Source: N074bin45 sp039587475 (GTDB lineage Bacteria > Gemmatimonadota > Gemmatimonadetes > Gemmatimonadales > GWC2-71-9). From it: 64,000 nt of DNA. The stretch's first letter is position 1; each line of letters opens with the position of its first letter. The position numbers were made by a program, and so were the translations under genes. Under the pieces are notes generated by a model. That model did no database searches, was not told the DNA's origin, and was given only the letters and a program-made list of their open reading frames with translations. The stretch lies in NCBI GenBank assembly GCA_039587475.1, contig JBDHIK010000001.1, positions 1 through 64,000 of the forward strand. The letters run 5' to 3'. Positions 43,704-52,238 of the stretch are shown one piece after another.

Positions 43704-44741
43704 GTGCCCTCCCGGGAAGATCTGCGCATCCTCATCGTCGACGACGATCCGGCCATCGCCCGGCTGCTGGCAGCGGTGCTGACGGCGGACGGCCTGGCAG
43801 AGCCGGCCAGCGTCAACAGAGGAGAAGACGCCTTCGCGGCGGCGGCCGACGCCGACCTGGTGCTGCTCGACTACAACCTCCCGGACATGCGCGGTACCGA
43901 AGTGCTGGAGCGCCTGGGCCGTCTGCCGCACCCGCCCTCCGTCGTGGTGGTCACCGCGCACGGTGACGAATCGGTGGCGGCCACGGCGTTACGCCACGGA
44001 GCGGACGACTATCTGGTGAAGGACGAATCCCTGGTCAAGCTGCTGCCCCAGGTGGTGGAACGGGTCCGTCGCACGCGCGCCCTCCGCGAATCACTGGCCG
44101 CCGCCGAGCGCAACCTGGTGGAGATGGAGCGGCGTGCGGCCCTCGGCGAAATGTCGGTGACGCTGCGGCACGAGATCAACAATCCGCTGATGACGGCCAT
44201 GGCGGAAATCGAGTTGCTGCTGGAAGACACCGTCGACGGGGAATCCCGGAAGGCTCTGGAAAACGTCCAGCATGCCCTGGAACGCATTCGGGATAGTGTG
44301 CAGCGCGCCAACGCCCTGCGGGGTTCAGAAACGAAGGAGTACCTGGACGGCGTGCGCATGGTGGATCTGGACGCGCCGGAAGGTCATGTGGAACCCTCCG
44401 TCTGGGGAGCCGCCCTGACCCACATCGCCGACAGAGCCCTCAATCGTGTCGTGGGATTGTTGCTGCAGCAGGCCGGGTACCGCGTCACGGATTGCCCCAA
44501 CCTCGGGGACCTCGAATCACGGACCAGGGCCGTGGGCATCGACCTCGTCGTCGTCGGATGCGGAGCCCCGGGCGCGGACCCGCTCGAGCGACTGCAACCA
44601 GCCGGGGATCGCGGCTACCGGCTCGTGGCCCTGACCCCCGACGAGGTGGCGTCAGCAAGCTGCAACGGGGCGGACCACATCATCCGGCTGCCCTTCGATC
44701 CTGCCACGTTCATCGAACAGGTCAGCACGGTCGCGCCCTGA
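43704..44741 (+). CDS. Receiver-HisKA protein without an ATPase domain
   Basis: A 345-residue signalling protein. Residues 7-125 are a receiver domain with DDD, the acceptor Asp in LVLLDYNLPDMRG and TAHGDE/LVKDES elements. A dimerisation helix pair follows with an intact H-box LRHEINNPLMTAMAEIELLL near residue 155. No N, G1, F or G2 box is seen; instead residues 230-345 look like a degenerate second receiver (QQAGYRVTDCPNLGDLESRT, IDLVVVGCGAPGADPL). It could be a phosphotransfer protein working with the HD-GYP regulator encoded 18 nt upstream. The start is GTG 43704. Confidence 0.8.
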   Translation: MPSREDLRILIVDDDPAIARLLAAVLTADGLAEPASVNRGEDAFAAAADADLVLLDYNLPDMRGTEVLERLGRLPHPPSVVVVTAHGDESVAATALRHGADDYLVKDESLVKLLPQVVERVRRTRALRESLAAAERNLVEMERRAALGEMSVTLRHEINNPLMTAMAEIELLLEDTVDGESRKALENVQHALERIRDSVQRANALRGSETKEYLDGVRMVDLDAPEGHVEPSVWGAALTHIADRALNRVVGLLLQQAGYRVTDCPNLGDLESRTRAVGIDLVVVGCGAPGADPLERLQPAGDRGYRLVALTPDEVASASCNGADHIIRLPFDPATFIEQVSTVAP

Positions 44742-44742
44742 T

Positions 44743-46302
44743 TCACTCCGGGCGGCGCCGCGGCGGCGCCTGATCACGCTTGTCCCCCGCGGCATCCCCC
44801 ACCGTGTACGACCCGGTCTCCACGGATAGCTCATCGCGTCGAGCCAGACGGGGCAGGGTCGGATCGGTCTCCCCGGCAGGGGTCATGACCGGGCGATGCT
44901 CCTCCGGCAACAGGTGGGACAGTGAATTGGCGTAGTACTCGAGCAGGGGACGTTGTCGGGGCATGATGACGAGCATCGCCCCTTCACGCACGACCAGTCG
45001 CCGCATGCGCAGGATGCGCCAAGCCCGTTGCCACAACTCCCCGATCGAGGCATGCGGGTTGGCAAGCATGGCCCCGCGCGCCTGGAGGGCGTCTCGGAGC
45101 TCGTCCATCCGGTCGAGCACCTGCGGTTCGGTCAGCGCGGATCCGCGAAGCGACAACAGGGCCGCCGACGCCAGTGGCACCGGCGTCACCGGCACCACGT
45201 CTCCGACCTTGGCCAGTGCTTCGGCCGCCAGGCGTTCGATGTGGGAGAGTCGTTCCGCCTTGGGAAGCACCAGGACGTTATCGGATTGGCGGCCGAGCCA
45301 GGCCCGAACCGAGAGCGGCTTCCCGAACGCGACTGCCACCTCGCCGTAGCGCTGAAAGCGCCCGAAGGCCAGGCGGAGCACATTGCGCGTGAGATAGTGC
45401 ACCACGGATCCAAACTGCCGGAGCCTGCCGCGGCGCCGGCTTCCCACGATGCGTTCCTGAATCAACGTGCGATCCTCCAGCACGCGATCGTAATTGATGC
45501 CCACCGGCACCAGCCAGATATCACCCTGGAAGTCGTCGTCCGCCAGTGTGCGTGCCAGGTAGTCGAGCAGACCCAGCTTGGGCGGGCGCAGGGCTCCATC
45601 GCGCGTCAGCCCGCCTTCGGGGAAGATGCCCTGGGTCACCCGGTTGCGGGTGATCAGCTGGATGTAGCGTTCCAGCACGGTGTGGTACAACGGGACCCGA
45701 TAGCGGCGCCGGATGAAGTAGCTGCCGAAGCTCTTGAAGAGGTATTCCAGCGGCCAGGTGCGTGCCCACTCACCCACGGCGTAACTAATGCTGACCGTCC
45801 CTGAAAGGACGAACGCGACCACGACATAGTCCGCGTTGCTGCGGTGATTCATGAGGTACACCACCACGTCGTTCTCGGGAATCTCCTCAGCGGCGCCGGT
45901 GTCTCGTGTGGCAATCCGGACCTGATAGAGAATGGAGACGAAGAACCGGGAGATGGCGTATCCGAAACGGTAGTAGCTCAGGACGTTGAAGAACGGGACG
46001 ATCTCCCGGATGTAGCCGCTCACCTCACGCTCAGTGTCGTCTACCGAGACACCCTGGCTGCGGGCATGCTCTTCGATGGCCTCCCGGACGACCGGGTCGG
46101 CCATGAGCCGCTCATGCACCTCGGTGCGGCGGGCGAACTTGAAGGGTTCGACTTTGGCCTGGAACCGGGCGACCGCCCGGTCCGAGGCTTGGCCGTACCA
46201 CGAGAGGACCGCCCGGCGGGATTGCCGGGCCAGCCACCACATGACGAAGACGCCGGCGCCGATCACGCCGAGGATCGAGAGGAACCAGACGAGCGCGGTC
46301 AT
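44743..46302 (-). CDS. Glycerol-3-phosphate acyltransferase (PlsB-like)
   Basis: A 519-residue membrane-associated acyltransferase. The four acyltransferase motifs of the PlsB family are present: NHRSNADY (motif I, HX4D), GSYFIRRRYRVPLY (II), FPEGGLTRDG (III) and VPVGINYDRVLED (IV). The N-terminus has one membrane helix (VWFLSILGVIGAGVFVMWWL). PlsB makes lysophosphatidate from glycerol-3-phosphate and acyl-CoA or acyl-ACP. This protein is shorter than E. coli PlsB (about 800 residues), mainly at the N-terminus. ATG 46302 overlaps the htpX stop (ATGA). Confidence 0.88.
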   Translation of the reverse strand: MTALVWFLSILGVIGAGVFVMWWLARQSRRAVLSWYGQASDRAVARFQAKVEPFKFARRTEVHERLMADPVVREAIEEHARSQGVSVDDTEREVSGYIREIVPFFNVLSYYRFGYAISRFFVSILYQVRIATRDTGAAEEIPENDVVVYLMNHRSNADYVVVAFVLSGTVSISYAVGEWARTWPLEYLFKSFGSYFIRRRYRVPLYHTVLERYIQLITRNRVTQGIFPEGGLTRDGALRPPKLGLLDYLARTLADDDFQGDIWLVPVGINYDRVLEDRTLIQERIVGSRRRGRLRQFGSVVHYLTRNVLRLAFGRFQRYGEVAVAFGKPLSVRAWLGRQSDNVLVLPKAERLSHIERLAAEALAKVGDVVPVTPVPLASAALLSLRGSALTEPQVLDRMDELRDALQARGAMLANPHASIGELWQRAWRILRMRRLVVREGAMLVIMPRQRPLLEYYANSLSHLLPEEHRPVMTPAGETDPTLPRLARRDELSVETGSYTVGDAAGDKRDQAPPRRRPE

Positions 46303-47333
46303 CCGGCCGAAGGGGCTGCTCCGGACTCGAGACTCCCCTCAGCCTTGGCCTGTTGAAAGGCCATGGCGCGCAGGCGGACCACCCGGTGGCGGATGGGCGG
46401 GTGGGAGGCAAACACGTTGGCCACCGCCCCGTCCTTGGCGGCCAGTCGCCGCTCGCCCGGATCCACGATGCACATGTGGGCGGCACCCCGACTGATGCTC
46501 TTCGTGGCGGCGCTGTTGCCGTCGATCTTCTCGAGTGCGTTCGCCAGCGCTTCCGGATGCCTGGTGAACTGGGCCGCGGTGGCGTCCGCCAGGTACTCGC
46601 GATTGCGTGACACGCTCATGGCCATGAGACGGGAGATCAAGGGTGCGACGATCAGGGTCAACACCCAGAGCACCATGACGATCATCCCGGCGGGACCGCC
46701 GCCACCTTTTCGACCGCCGCCCCTGCGACCGACCCCCCCGTAGCGGAGCAGTCGGTACAAGTTGTCGGACATGAGTGCGACGGTGCCCACCAGGGCTGCC
46801 AGCAACGTCATCAGTCGGACATCGAGATTCTGTATGTGGGCCATCTCGTGGGCCACGACCCCCTGGAGTTCGTCGCGGGACAGCGTCGTCAGCAACCCTT
46901 CGGTCACGGCGATGTGCGCCGCCCCCTGGTCGATCCCGGTGGCGAACGCGTTGGGGTCCGGATCGGGGACGATCCACAGGGTTGGACGCGGTAGTCCGGC
47001 GGCGATGGTCATTTCGTCGAGCACGTTCGCCAAGCGCCGCTGTTCGGGGGTACTCGGTTCAATCAGCTGCCAGGCGCCGGCGGCCCGCAGAACCCGGTTG
47101 GGGCCTCGTTTCCACGACCACCAGACGAGAAGCCCGGCGGTGGCCAGGACCACCAGGCCGATCACCGGCACGGTGTGCCGGTACTCACCGGGAGCGCTCT
47201 GGCGGCTCATGAGGTACAACGACAGATCCCCGCCGAAACCGACCCAGGCGAAGAACACCAGAAACCCGGCGATGAGGAGCGCGGAACGTCGCCGGTTGGA
47301 TTGTTGTTGGGCGAAGAGATTACGTGCGGTCAC
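46299..47333 (-). CDS. M48-family membrane metalloprotease (HtpX-like)
   Basis: A 344-residue zinc protease of the M48 family that degrades damaged membrane proteins. It has two N-terminal TM helices (residues 17-40, 55-72), the zinc motif VVAHEMAHIQN near residue 160, two further TM segments, and the third ligand glutamate in SRNREYLADATAA. The C-terminal part is HPPIRHRVVRL, conserved in HtpX-like proteins. The start is GTG 47333, overlapping the stop of lemA (GTGA); lemA-htpX pairs are common. Its stop overlaps the plsB-like start. Confidence 0.92.
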   Translation of the reverse strand: MTARNLFAQQQSNRRRSALLIAGFLVFFAWVGFGGDLSLYLMSRQSAPGEYRHTVPVIGLVVLATAGLLVWWSWKRGPNRVLRAAGAWQLIEPSTPEQRRLANVLDEMTIAAGLPRPTLWIVPDPDPNAFATGIDQGAAHIAVTEGLLTTLSRDELQGVVAHEMAHIQNLDVRLMTLLAALVGTVALMSDNLYRLLRYGGVGRRGGGRKGGGGPAGMIVMVLWVLTLIVAPLISRLMAMSVSRNREYLADATAAQFTRHPEALANALEKIDGNSAATKSISRGAAHMCIVDPGERRLAAKDGAVANVFASHPPIRHRVVRLRAMAFQQAKAEGSLESGAAPSAG

Positions 47334-47902
47334 GCCCCGGGCGATTTACGAGACAGATCCACGTTGGGGACGGCCCGCTCCGCGTCGTCCTGGATCTCCC
47401 ACAACTCGGCCGGCGAGGCCTTGGCCAGCCCGGCGACGAGGTTGGTGGGGAACATGGCCTGTTTGGTATTGTAGTGCGTGGCAACGTCGTTGTAGTGCTG
47501 CCGGGAAAAACTGATCTTGTTCTCCGTGCTGGTGAGCTCTTCCTGGAGCTGCGCGATGTTGCCGGTCGCCTTGAGATCGGGGTAGGCTTCGACCAGGGCA
47601 AACAACTTGCCAAGCGCCTGCGTGAGCATCCCCTCCGCTCTGGCCGTCTCCTTGACGCCGCTGGCTCCCATGGCTGAGTTCCGCGCCTGGATGACCGCCT
47701 CCATGGTCTCGCGTTCGAAATCCATGGCCCCCTTTACCGTGTTGACCAGGTTGGGCACCAGGTCGTGTCGCCGCTTGAGCTGCACGTCGATCTGTTTCCA
47801 GCCGTTCACCACCTGGTTCTTCAGTCGGATGAGCGTGTTGTACGTCGCAACCAGCCACACCACGGTGATGGCGACGACAGCGAGAAACACGTAGTTGCTC
47901 AT
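47330..47902 (-). CDS. LemA family protein
   Basis: A 190-residue LemA protein with one N-terminal membrane helix (VFLAVVAITVVWLVATYNTL) followed by a helical bundle (VNGWKQIDVQLKRRHDLVPN, LVNTVKGAMDFERETMEAVI, ARNSAMG, then YPDLKA and HYNDVATHYNTK). The function of LemA proteins is unclear; they are often encoded beside HtpX/M48 proteases. ATG 47902 has AGGAG 6 nt upstream, so the longer in-frame version starting at 48034 is rejected. It is 41 nt downstream of the MerR-like gene and overlaps htpX. Confidence 0.92.
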   Translation of the reverse strand: MSNYVFLAVVAITVVWLVATYNTLIRLKNQVVNGWKQIDVQLKRRHDLVPNLVNTVKGAMDFERETMEAVIQARNSAMGASGVKETARAEGMLTQALGKLFALVEAYPDLKATGNIAQLQEELTSTENKISFSRQHYNDVATHYNTKQAMFPTNLVAGLAKASPAELWEIQDDAERAVPNVDLSRKSPGA

Positions 47903-47943
47903 GGTCACTCCTGAGGTGGTGAATCCGGGATCGGTCCTGCCGT

Positions 47944-48567
47944 TCAGTCGTCCGTGGCCACCGGCGCGCGAAGGGTGGCGAGTACGTCCGCCACCCGGGA
48001 GGACAAGGTCCCGAACAGGGCCGGGTCTCGCCAAGCAGGGTGGCTATCATCGATGAGCACCTCGACACCGGCTTCGACTGCGATCCGGCGTACGCCACGC
48101 CCCGGGAGGGAACCGGCCTGCGGCGCAGACACCCGGGTGGCAACACCGGGACGGGACGGGACGGCCACCAGAGCCTCCGGGGCGGGGAGGCTGCGGCCCA
48201 GCGCAGTCGCCACCCGGTGCTCCAGCACGTCACCGGGCAGGTCCCGAAACTCTTCCACCAGACGATCGAGCGTCGCCCCCTCCATCTGCCGCAGCTTGAT
48301 CGCCAGGATCTGGAGCAGATGGCGGTATGAGTACGTGGCGGAGGTCCCCTTGCCATCAGGAGGATTGACCAGGCCGCGGGCCACGTAGAATCGGATGGTT
48401 CGCTCCGAGGGCCGTGCGCTGGCGGCGGAACTGACGGGCGCGACGTCGGCCCTGTCGAGCAGGGCGCTGGCCAGGGCGGCGAGGTCTCGCAGGCGCCATG
48501 GGGCCCGGCCGCGGTAGGCCCGGAGGGTGGACCGCGGATCCGAGGCGGAGGCGCCTGGTCCTGTCAT
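47944..48567 (-). CDS. MerR-like transcriptional regulator
   Basis: A 207-residue protein with a MerR-type winged helix in the middle: ERTIRFYVARGLVNPPDGKG, then YSYRHLLQILAIKLRQMEGA and TLDRLVEEFRDLPGDVLEHR. The N-terminal 40 residues (RAPWRLRDLAALASALLDRA) precede the helix-turn-helix, which is unusual, and the C-terminal part has a beta-rich segment (VRRIAVEAGVEVLIDDSHPA). No metal-binding cysteines are present. ATG 48567 overlaps the stop of the receiver-only regulator gene (ATGA), so the two are translated together. Confidence 0.8.
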   Translation of the reverse strand: MTGPGASASDPRSTLRAYRGRAPWRLRDLAALASALLDRADVAPVSSAASARPSERTIRFYVARGLVNPPDGKGTSATYSYRHLLQILAIKLRQMEGATLDRLVEEFRDLPGDVLEHRVATALGRSLPAPEALVAVPSRPGVATRVSAPQAGSLPGRGVRRIAVEAGVEVLIDDSHPAWRDPALFGTLSSRVADVLATLRAPVATDD

Positions 48568-48974
48568 CCGTGCAGGCCGTTCGTGGTCCCGTCACGCCGA
48601 CCCTCGGGGCGGCGCGTCAGCATGGCCGTGAGCCGATCGGCCAGTTCAGCAACCGAAAACGGCTTGGCGAGCGTGGGAAAGTTGTTGCCGTGCAATTGCA
48701 GGCGCGCCAGCCGCTCTGGGTCGCCACTCATGAGAAGCACCCGTCCGACCAGCCGAGGCCAGTGACGCGTGATGGCCAGTGCCAGTGTGTCGCCGGTCAT
48801 CTGGGGAATGAACACGTCGAGCACGACGGCATCGACGGCCTCGGACTCGAGCGCGGCATAGGCAGAGTCGGCCGCCGAAGCACAATGGACCCGGAAACCC
48901 TTGCGGGTGAGCCCTCGGCTCAACACCCGAAGGACGTCAGGATCGTCGTCGACGAGGAGGACCAGTGCCGTCAT
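48564..48974 (-). CDS. Stand-alone receiver-domain protein
   Basis: A 136-residue single receiver domain: acidic pocket VDDDPDVLRVL, acceptor Asp in VVLDVFIPQMTG, Ser in LLMSGDPERL and Lys in LAKPFSVAELADRL. There is no output domain, so it probably works by protein-protein contact or in a phosphorelay. It is encoded between an AraC-like regulator and a MerR-like regulator, with 4-nt overlaps at both ends; that makes it a likely partner of one of them. No kinase gene is adjacent. Confidence 0.88.
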   Translation of the reverse strand: MTALVLLVDDDPDVLRVLSRGLTRKGFRVHCASAADSAYAALESEAVDAVVLDVFIPQMTGDTLALAITRHWPRLVGRVLLMSGDPERLARLQLHGNNFPTLAKPFSVAELADRLTAMLTRRPEGRRDGTTNGLHG

Positions 48975-49765
48975 GAGACCGCCCGTTCACCCAGTCCGGT
49001 GAAATAGCGCTCGGTGACGATCGCCAGGGCGTCCTCGGGCGTGAGAGACAGTCGCATCTCCCCCGCCGTCAGACCGAACACTTCTCGCAGGTGGGCCTGC
49101 ATGGTACGCGCCCGGCCGTAGCCGAGCTTGGTCGCGACATCTTCTACCGTGAGCCCCGGGTCGAGCAACAGGTAGTGGGCGTAGAGCAAGCGCGCGATGA
49201 TCAGCACCATGCGCGGAGAGGGCATTCCCGCCCGGGCGAACAGTCGCTCGCAGGTACGGCGCCCCACCTGGGCCCGTTCCGCCATGGCGGAAACGGTGGG
49301 TGTCTCCATCGGACACGTCAGCGTCCACTCGAGCGCGGTCTGTACTTGATCGGGAAGCGGATCGAGGAGGCCGGCCAGCGTCCTGGCCACCTTCCGAAAG
49401 ACGGTGTGCTCCGCTTCGCTCTGAAGCGCCTGTCTCAAGGAAGACGGCGAGTCGTCGAAGCGGGCGAAGATGGCTCGACGGATGCCGATCCGACCCAGTT
49501 CGAGAAGCAGCTCCGCCGTCTGGGGCGTGAGCGCCGTATAGATGAGGAGCGAGAGAGAAGGAAACATCCGCCGCAGGCGATCGATTTCCAGGACCCCGAT
49601 GCCGGGCCCGTCCGTGGGGTCCACGACCGCCAGCTCCACCGGCCGCGACCGGATAGCCTCGACCATGGCCGGTCCCGTGGGGACCGGTTCCAGGGTGAAG
49701 CTTGAAGTGGCGGCCGAGCGCAGCTTCAACAACTGCGCTTCGGGAATGGCCGTGAGTACCAGCAT
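48971..49765 (-). CDS. AraC-type HTH regulator with an atypical N-terminal domain
   Basis: A 264-residue regulator. The C-terminal part (about 160-250) has an AraC-like double helix-turn-helix: VSAMAERAQVGRRTCERLFA, LLYAHYLLLDPGLTVEDVAT and KLGYGRARTMQAHLREVFGL. The N-terminal 130 residues look receiver-like (LVLTAIPEAQ..., VELAVVDPTDG, LSLLIYTAL) but lack the usual acidic pair and lysine, so a pseudo-receiver is likely. ATG 49765 has GGAGA upstream. Its stop overlaps the stand-alone receiver gene. It lies 55 nt downstream of the TPR protein. Confidence 0.75.
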   Translation of the reverse strand: MLVLTAIPEAQLLKLRSAATSSFTLEPVPTGPAMVEAIRSRPVELAVVDPTDGPGIGVLEIDRLRRMFPSLSLLIYTALTPQTAELLLELGRIGIRRAIFARFDDSPSSLRQALQSEAEHTVFRKVARTLAGLLDPLPDQVQTALEWTLTCPMETPTVSAMAERAQVGRRTCERLFARAGMPSPRMVLIIARLLYAHYLLLDPGLTVEDVATKLGYGRARTMQAHLREVFGLTAGEMRLSLTPEDALAIVTERYFTGLGERAVS

Positions 49766-49820
49766 GGGCACCGTCTCTCCTGGTGGCCGCCCGGGCGGCA
49801 GCCCCTGGATCATTCTAGGC

Positions 49821-51119
49821 CTACAGATTGGCGGTGGCAAACTCCCGCAGCCCGCTGGCGATCTCTCCCAGCGAGGATACGTCGACCCCGCCCGGGGCCG
49901 GCCGGGACGCCATTTCGTCGTCCGGGCAGGCCACCAGCCCCCGAAGCACCCGTTCGATCTTGAAATACCAGGTGTTCAGCCTGTGCTCCTCGGCAAGGGC
50001 CAGACCCTTGGTAAGGTACTCACGGGACCGGGAAATCGACCCGAACCTGGCCATGCCGACCCCGGCCTGGTAGTGGTAATCCACCGCCATGCTGGGCGGC
50101 ATGGCGTCGAGACGGCTGGCAGCCTCGTGCAGGTAGCGACGGAACCCCAGTTCGTCCTGCACGGCCGAGGCGACGCCCAGCAGTTCGATGATGGCATTGG
50201 TCCGACTGCCGAAGACCTCACTGCGGGCCGCCACGACCTCGAGCGCGCACCGAGCCGCGTCGTATTCCCCGAGTGCAGCCAGTGAGGCGCCCAGGTTCGC
50301 CAGGGTGCGCCAGCGCGCCGCGTCGTCGATCGAGGCAAGGAAAGCCTGGTACTCCATGGCCACGGCTTCGATCCTCCGTCCCTGACCGTCGTACACGGCG
50401 GAAAGATCGCTGTAGGCCGCTGCCCGCACGTCGGTCAATGCCGCCCGTTCGGTGCGGCCCAGTACTTCCTCGACCAGTTCCTGACTGCGGCGCAGGTTCC
50501 CCGTGCTGCGGTACAGGTTGGCCAGTCCCAGCTTGGAAAACAGCTCGGTGTGTTCGTCGCCAGCGCTCCGGGCTGCGTTCACTGCCTCCTGGTAGGCCAC
50601 TTCGGCGGGGGGGAAGGACGCCAGCCGCCGCAGCACGCGCCCGACGAACATGGCGAACGAGGCAAATTCCTCCACCGGCAATCCATCACGATGTGATCGG
50701 CCTGCCAGCTCAAGGACGTCGAGGGCATTTTCGAGCCGAGATTCCTGATTCAGAAAATAGGCGTAGGCCATGAGGCTCATTCTCACCCCCGCGAGATCCA
50801 GCGGGAGCTCGTCGTCCATGGTGTCGATCAACGCCACGAGGTGAGCCCGCTCGGCGTGGTTTTCGGGGAGTTCGCGAACGAAATGGCGGGTGCTGCGGAC
50901 CTGCCAACGGAAACCATCGAGGTCGCCCGTCTCACCGGTCAGGCGCAACATCCGATCGACCAGACTGGCAACGAGGAACGCGGCCAGGGAAAGTTGCGAG
51001 TCGGCTTCGCGCCCTTGCTCGTGCTCTTGCCGGGCACGCCTGAGAAACGACCGGTGACCGGGAATCTCCCGCGGCCGCCGGGACGCCTCGAACAGAACTT
51101 TGGGATCGCGGTTGCTCAA
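49821..51119 (-). CDS. TPR-repeat protein
   Basis: A 432-residue all-helical protein made of tetratricopeptide-like repeats, for example AYQEAVNAARSAGDEHTELF, KLGLANLYRSTGNLRRSQEL, YSDLSAVYDGQGRRIEAVAM and ANLGASLAALGEYDAARCAL. There is no signal peptide or DNA-binding domain; a cytosolic scaffold is likely. It is the first gene of a minus-strand run reaching the plsB-like gene. Such proteins often partner with regulators; the next gene downstream is an AraC-type regulator with a pseudo-receiver. Function unknown. Confidence 0.75.
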   Translation of the reverse strand: MSNRDPKVLFEASRRPREIPGHRSFLRRARQEHEQGREADSQLSLAAFLVASLVDRMLRLTGETGDLDGFRWQVRSTRHFVRELPENHAERAHLVALIDTMDDELPLDLAGVRMSLMAYAYFLNQESRLENALDVLELAGRSHRDGLPVEEFASFAMFVGRVLRRLASFPPAEVAYQEAVNAARSAGDEHTELFSKLGLANLYRSTGNLRRSQELVEEVLGRTERAALTDVRAAAYSDLSAVYDGQGRRIEAVAMEYQAFLASIDDAARWRTLANLGASLAALGEYDAARCALEVVAARSEVFGSRTNAIIELLGVASAVQDELGFRRYLHEAASRLDAMPPSMAVDYHYQAGVGMARFGSISRSREYLTKGLALAEEHRLNTWYFKIERVLRGLVACPDDEMASRPAPGGVDVSSLGEIASGLREFATANL

Positions 51120-51329
51120 TGGGCTCCGTGCCGTGTGAGAAGTGTGCCACGGACCTCAGGCAAGATGGCCGGGTTGGGGCGCGCTGATCAAGGGATCGGC
51201 CGAGGCGGTCCCGGACCGATCACCCGCCCGGATCGGGTGGCAACAATCGCACCGGGATGCCGGGATCGAAGGCTCCACCATGCGGAATTCTGGTGCCATT
51301 CTTTGCATGACGTTCGACCATGCTGAGGC

Positions 51330-51761
51330 ATGTCTCACGGGTTCACCCTCTTCGAGCTTCTGCTCGCCCTGGCCCTCGTCGCTGTCGTGTCAGGCATCGC
51401 GCTGCCCCGTCTGCAGCGACCGCTCGACCGCCTTGCGGTGGAACGCGCAGTATTCGATGCCAGTGCCGCCCACCAGCGGGCGCGATCCCTCGCCATCGCA
51501 CGCAACCGGCCAACCGTTCTTCAGGTTCGAGCCGATTCCCTCAGAATTCGCGTCCTGTCGGGCATCGATTCCACCGACGCGTGGGCCCACCATGGCCCAG
51601 CAGAGTACGGTGTCGCCCTCAGTGGACCGTCACACTGGCTGCGCTTCGACCCCACAGGGCTTGGGGCCGGTGTGGCCAACGGTACCTGGTCCTTCTCCAA
51701 GGGCCGCGTTCAGAGACGCGTCATCGCCTCCCGGGTGGGTCGCCTGCGGGTCAGTCCGTGA
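51330..51761 (+). CDS. GspH-like prepilin / pseudopilin
   Basis: A 143-residue protein with a class III prepilin signal: short leader MSHG, cleavage before Phe5, then FTLFELLLALALVAVVSGIA, the hydrophobic N-methylated helix with Glu at +5. The rest resembles the minor pseudopilin GspH/FimT (RARSLAIARNRPTVLQVRAD near residue 50). Such proteins prime type II secretion or type IV pilus fibres. No other secretion or pilus gene lies nearby, so it is an orphan and depends on machinery elsewhere. ATG 51330 fits the short leader. Confidence 0.85.
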   Translation: MSHGFTLFELLLALALVAVVSGIALPRLQRPLDRLAVERAVFDASAAHQRARSLAIARNRPTVLQVRADSLRIRVLSGIDSTDAWAHHGPAEYGVALSGPSHWLRFDPTGLGAGVANGTWSFSKGRVQRRVIASRVGRLRVSP

Positions 51762-51818
51762 ACGTCCATGGAAGGGCCGGCGCGTCCGGGTCCTCGCCGC
51801 CCCGTCGGCAGGCCGGGC

Positions 51819-52190
51819 CTATTCGATCTGGTACTTCCGGATCTTGGCATGCAGGGTCGAGCGGGAGACCCCCAGGATTCTGGCGGCCCGGCTGCGGTTG
51901 CTTCCGGTGGACCGGAGCACGCGGGCGATGTGATTGCGTTCCACCGTCTCGAGTGACTCCGATGCGGCCACCGCCTCTGATCCAAGGGCGCGGTTCAAGA
52001 AGTCATGATCGAGCCCGGGGAGCCTCAGGTCCAGCACCAGATACCGAGCCTGGGTCGAGAGCACGGCGGCACCGGCGGTAGCGGCATCCTCCACCGGGAT
52101 GACCCGATCGCCCCGGTTACGAAACAGGTCGGCCAAGGGGCTGCGGTCCTCGTCACGGGAGCAGGCGATGATCACGTCGGAGGAGTCCAT
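51819..52190 (-). CDS. Short Fis-type HTH regulator
   Basis: A 123-residue protein whose C-terminal 45 residues are a Fis-family helix-turn-helix (ETVERNHIARVLRSTGSNRS, RAARILGVSRSTLHAKIRKY), typical of NtrC-type regulators and of ActR/PrrA proteins. The N-terminal 75 residues look like a shortened receiver (VIIACSRDEDRSPLADLF, VIPVEDAA, YLVLDLRLPGLDHDF). The Asp of VLDLRLPG is kept, but the domain is too short to be complete. It is convergent with the pseudopilin gene and divergent from the YhaM-like gene, 48 nt away. Confidence 0.75.
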   Translation of the reverse strand: MDSSDVIIACSRDEDRSPLADLFRNRGDRVIPVEDAATAGAAVLSTQARYLVLDLRLPGLDHDFLNRALGSEAVAASESLETVERNHIARVLRSTGSNRSRAARILGVSRSTLHAKIRKYQIE

Positions 52191-52238
52191 GGTTTCAAGC
52201 TAGCAAGGTTACCTTTGCGGTGCCCCAACGCACTCGCC

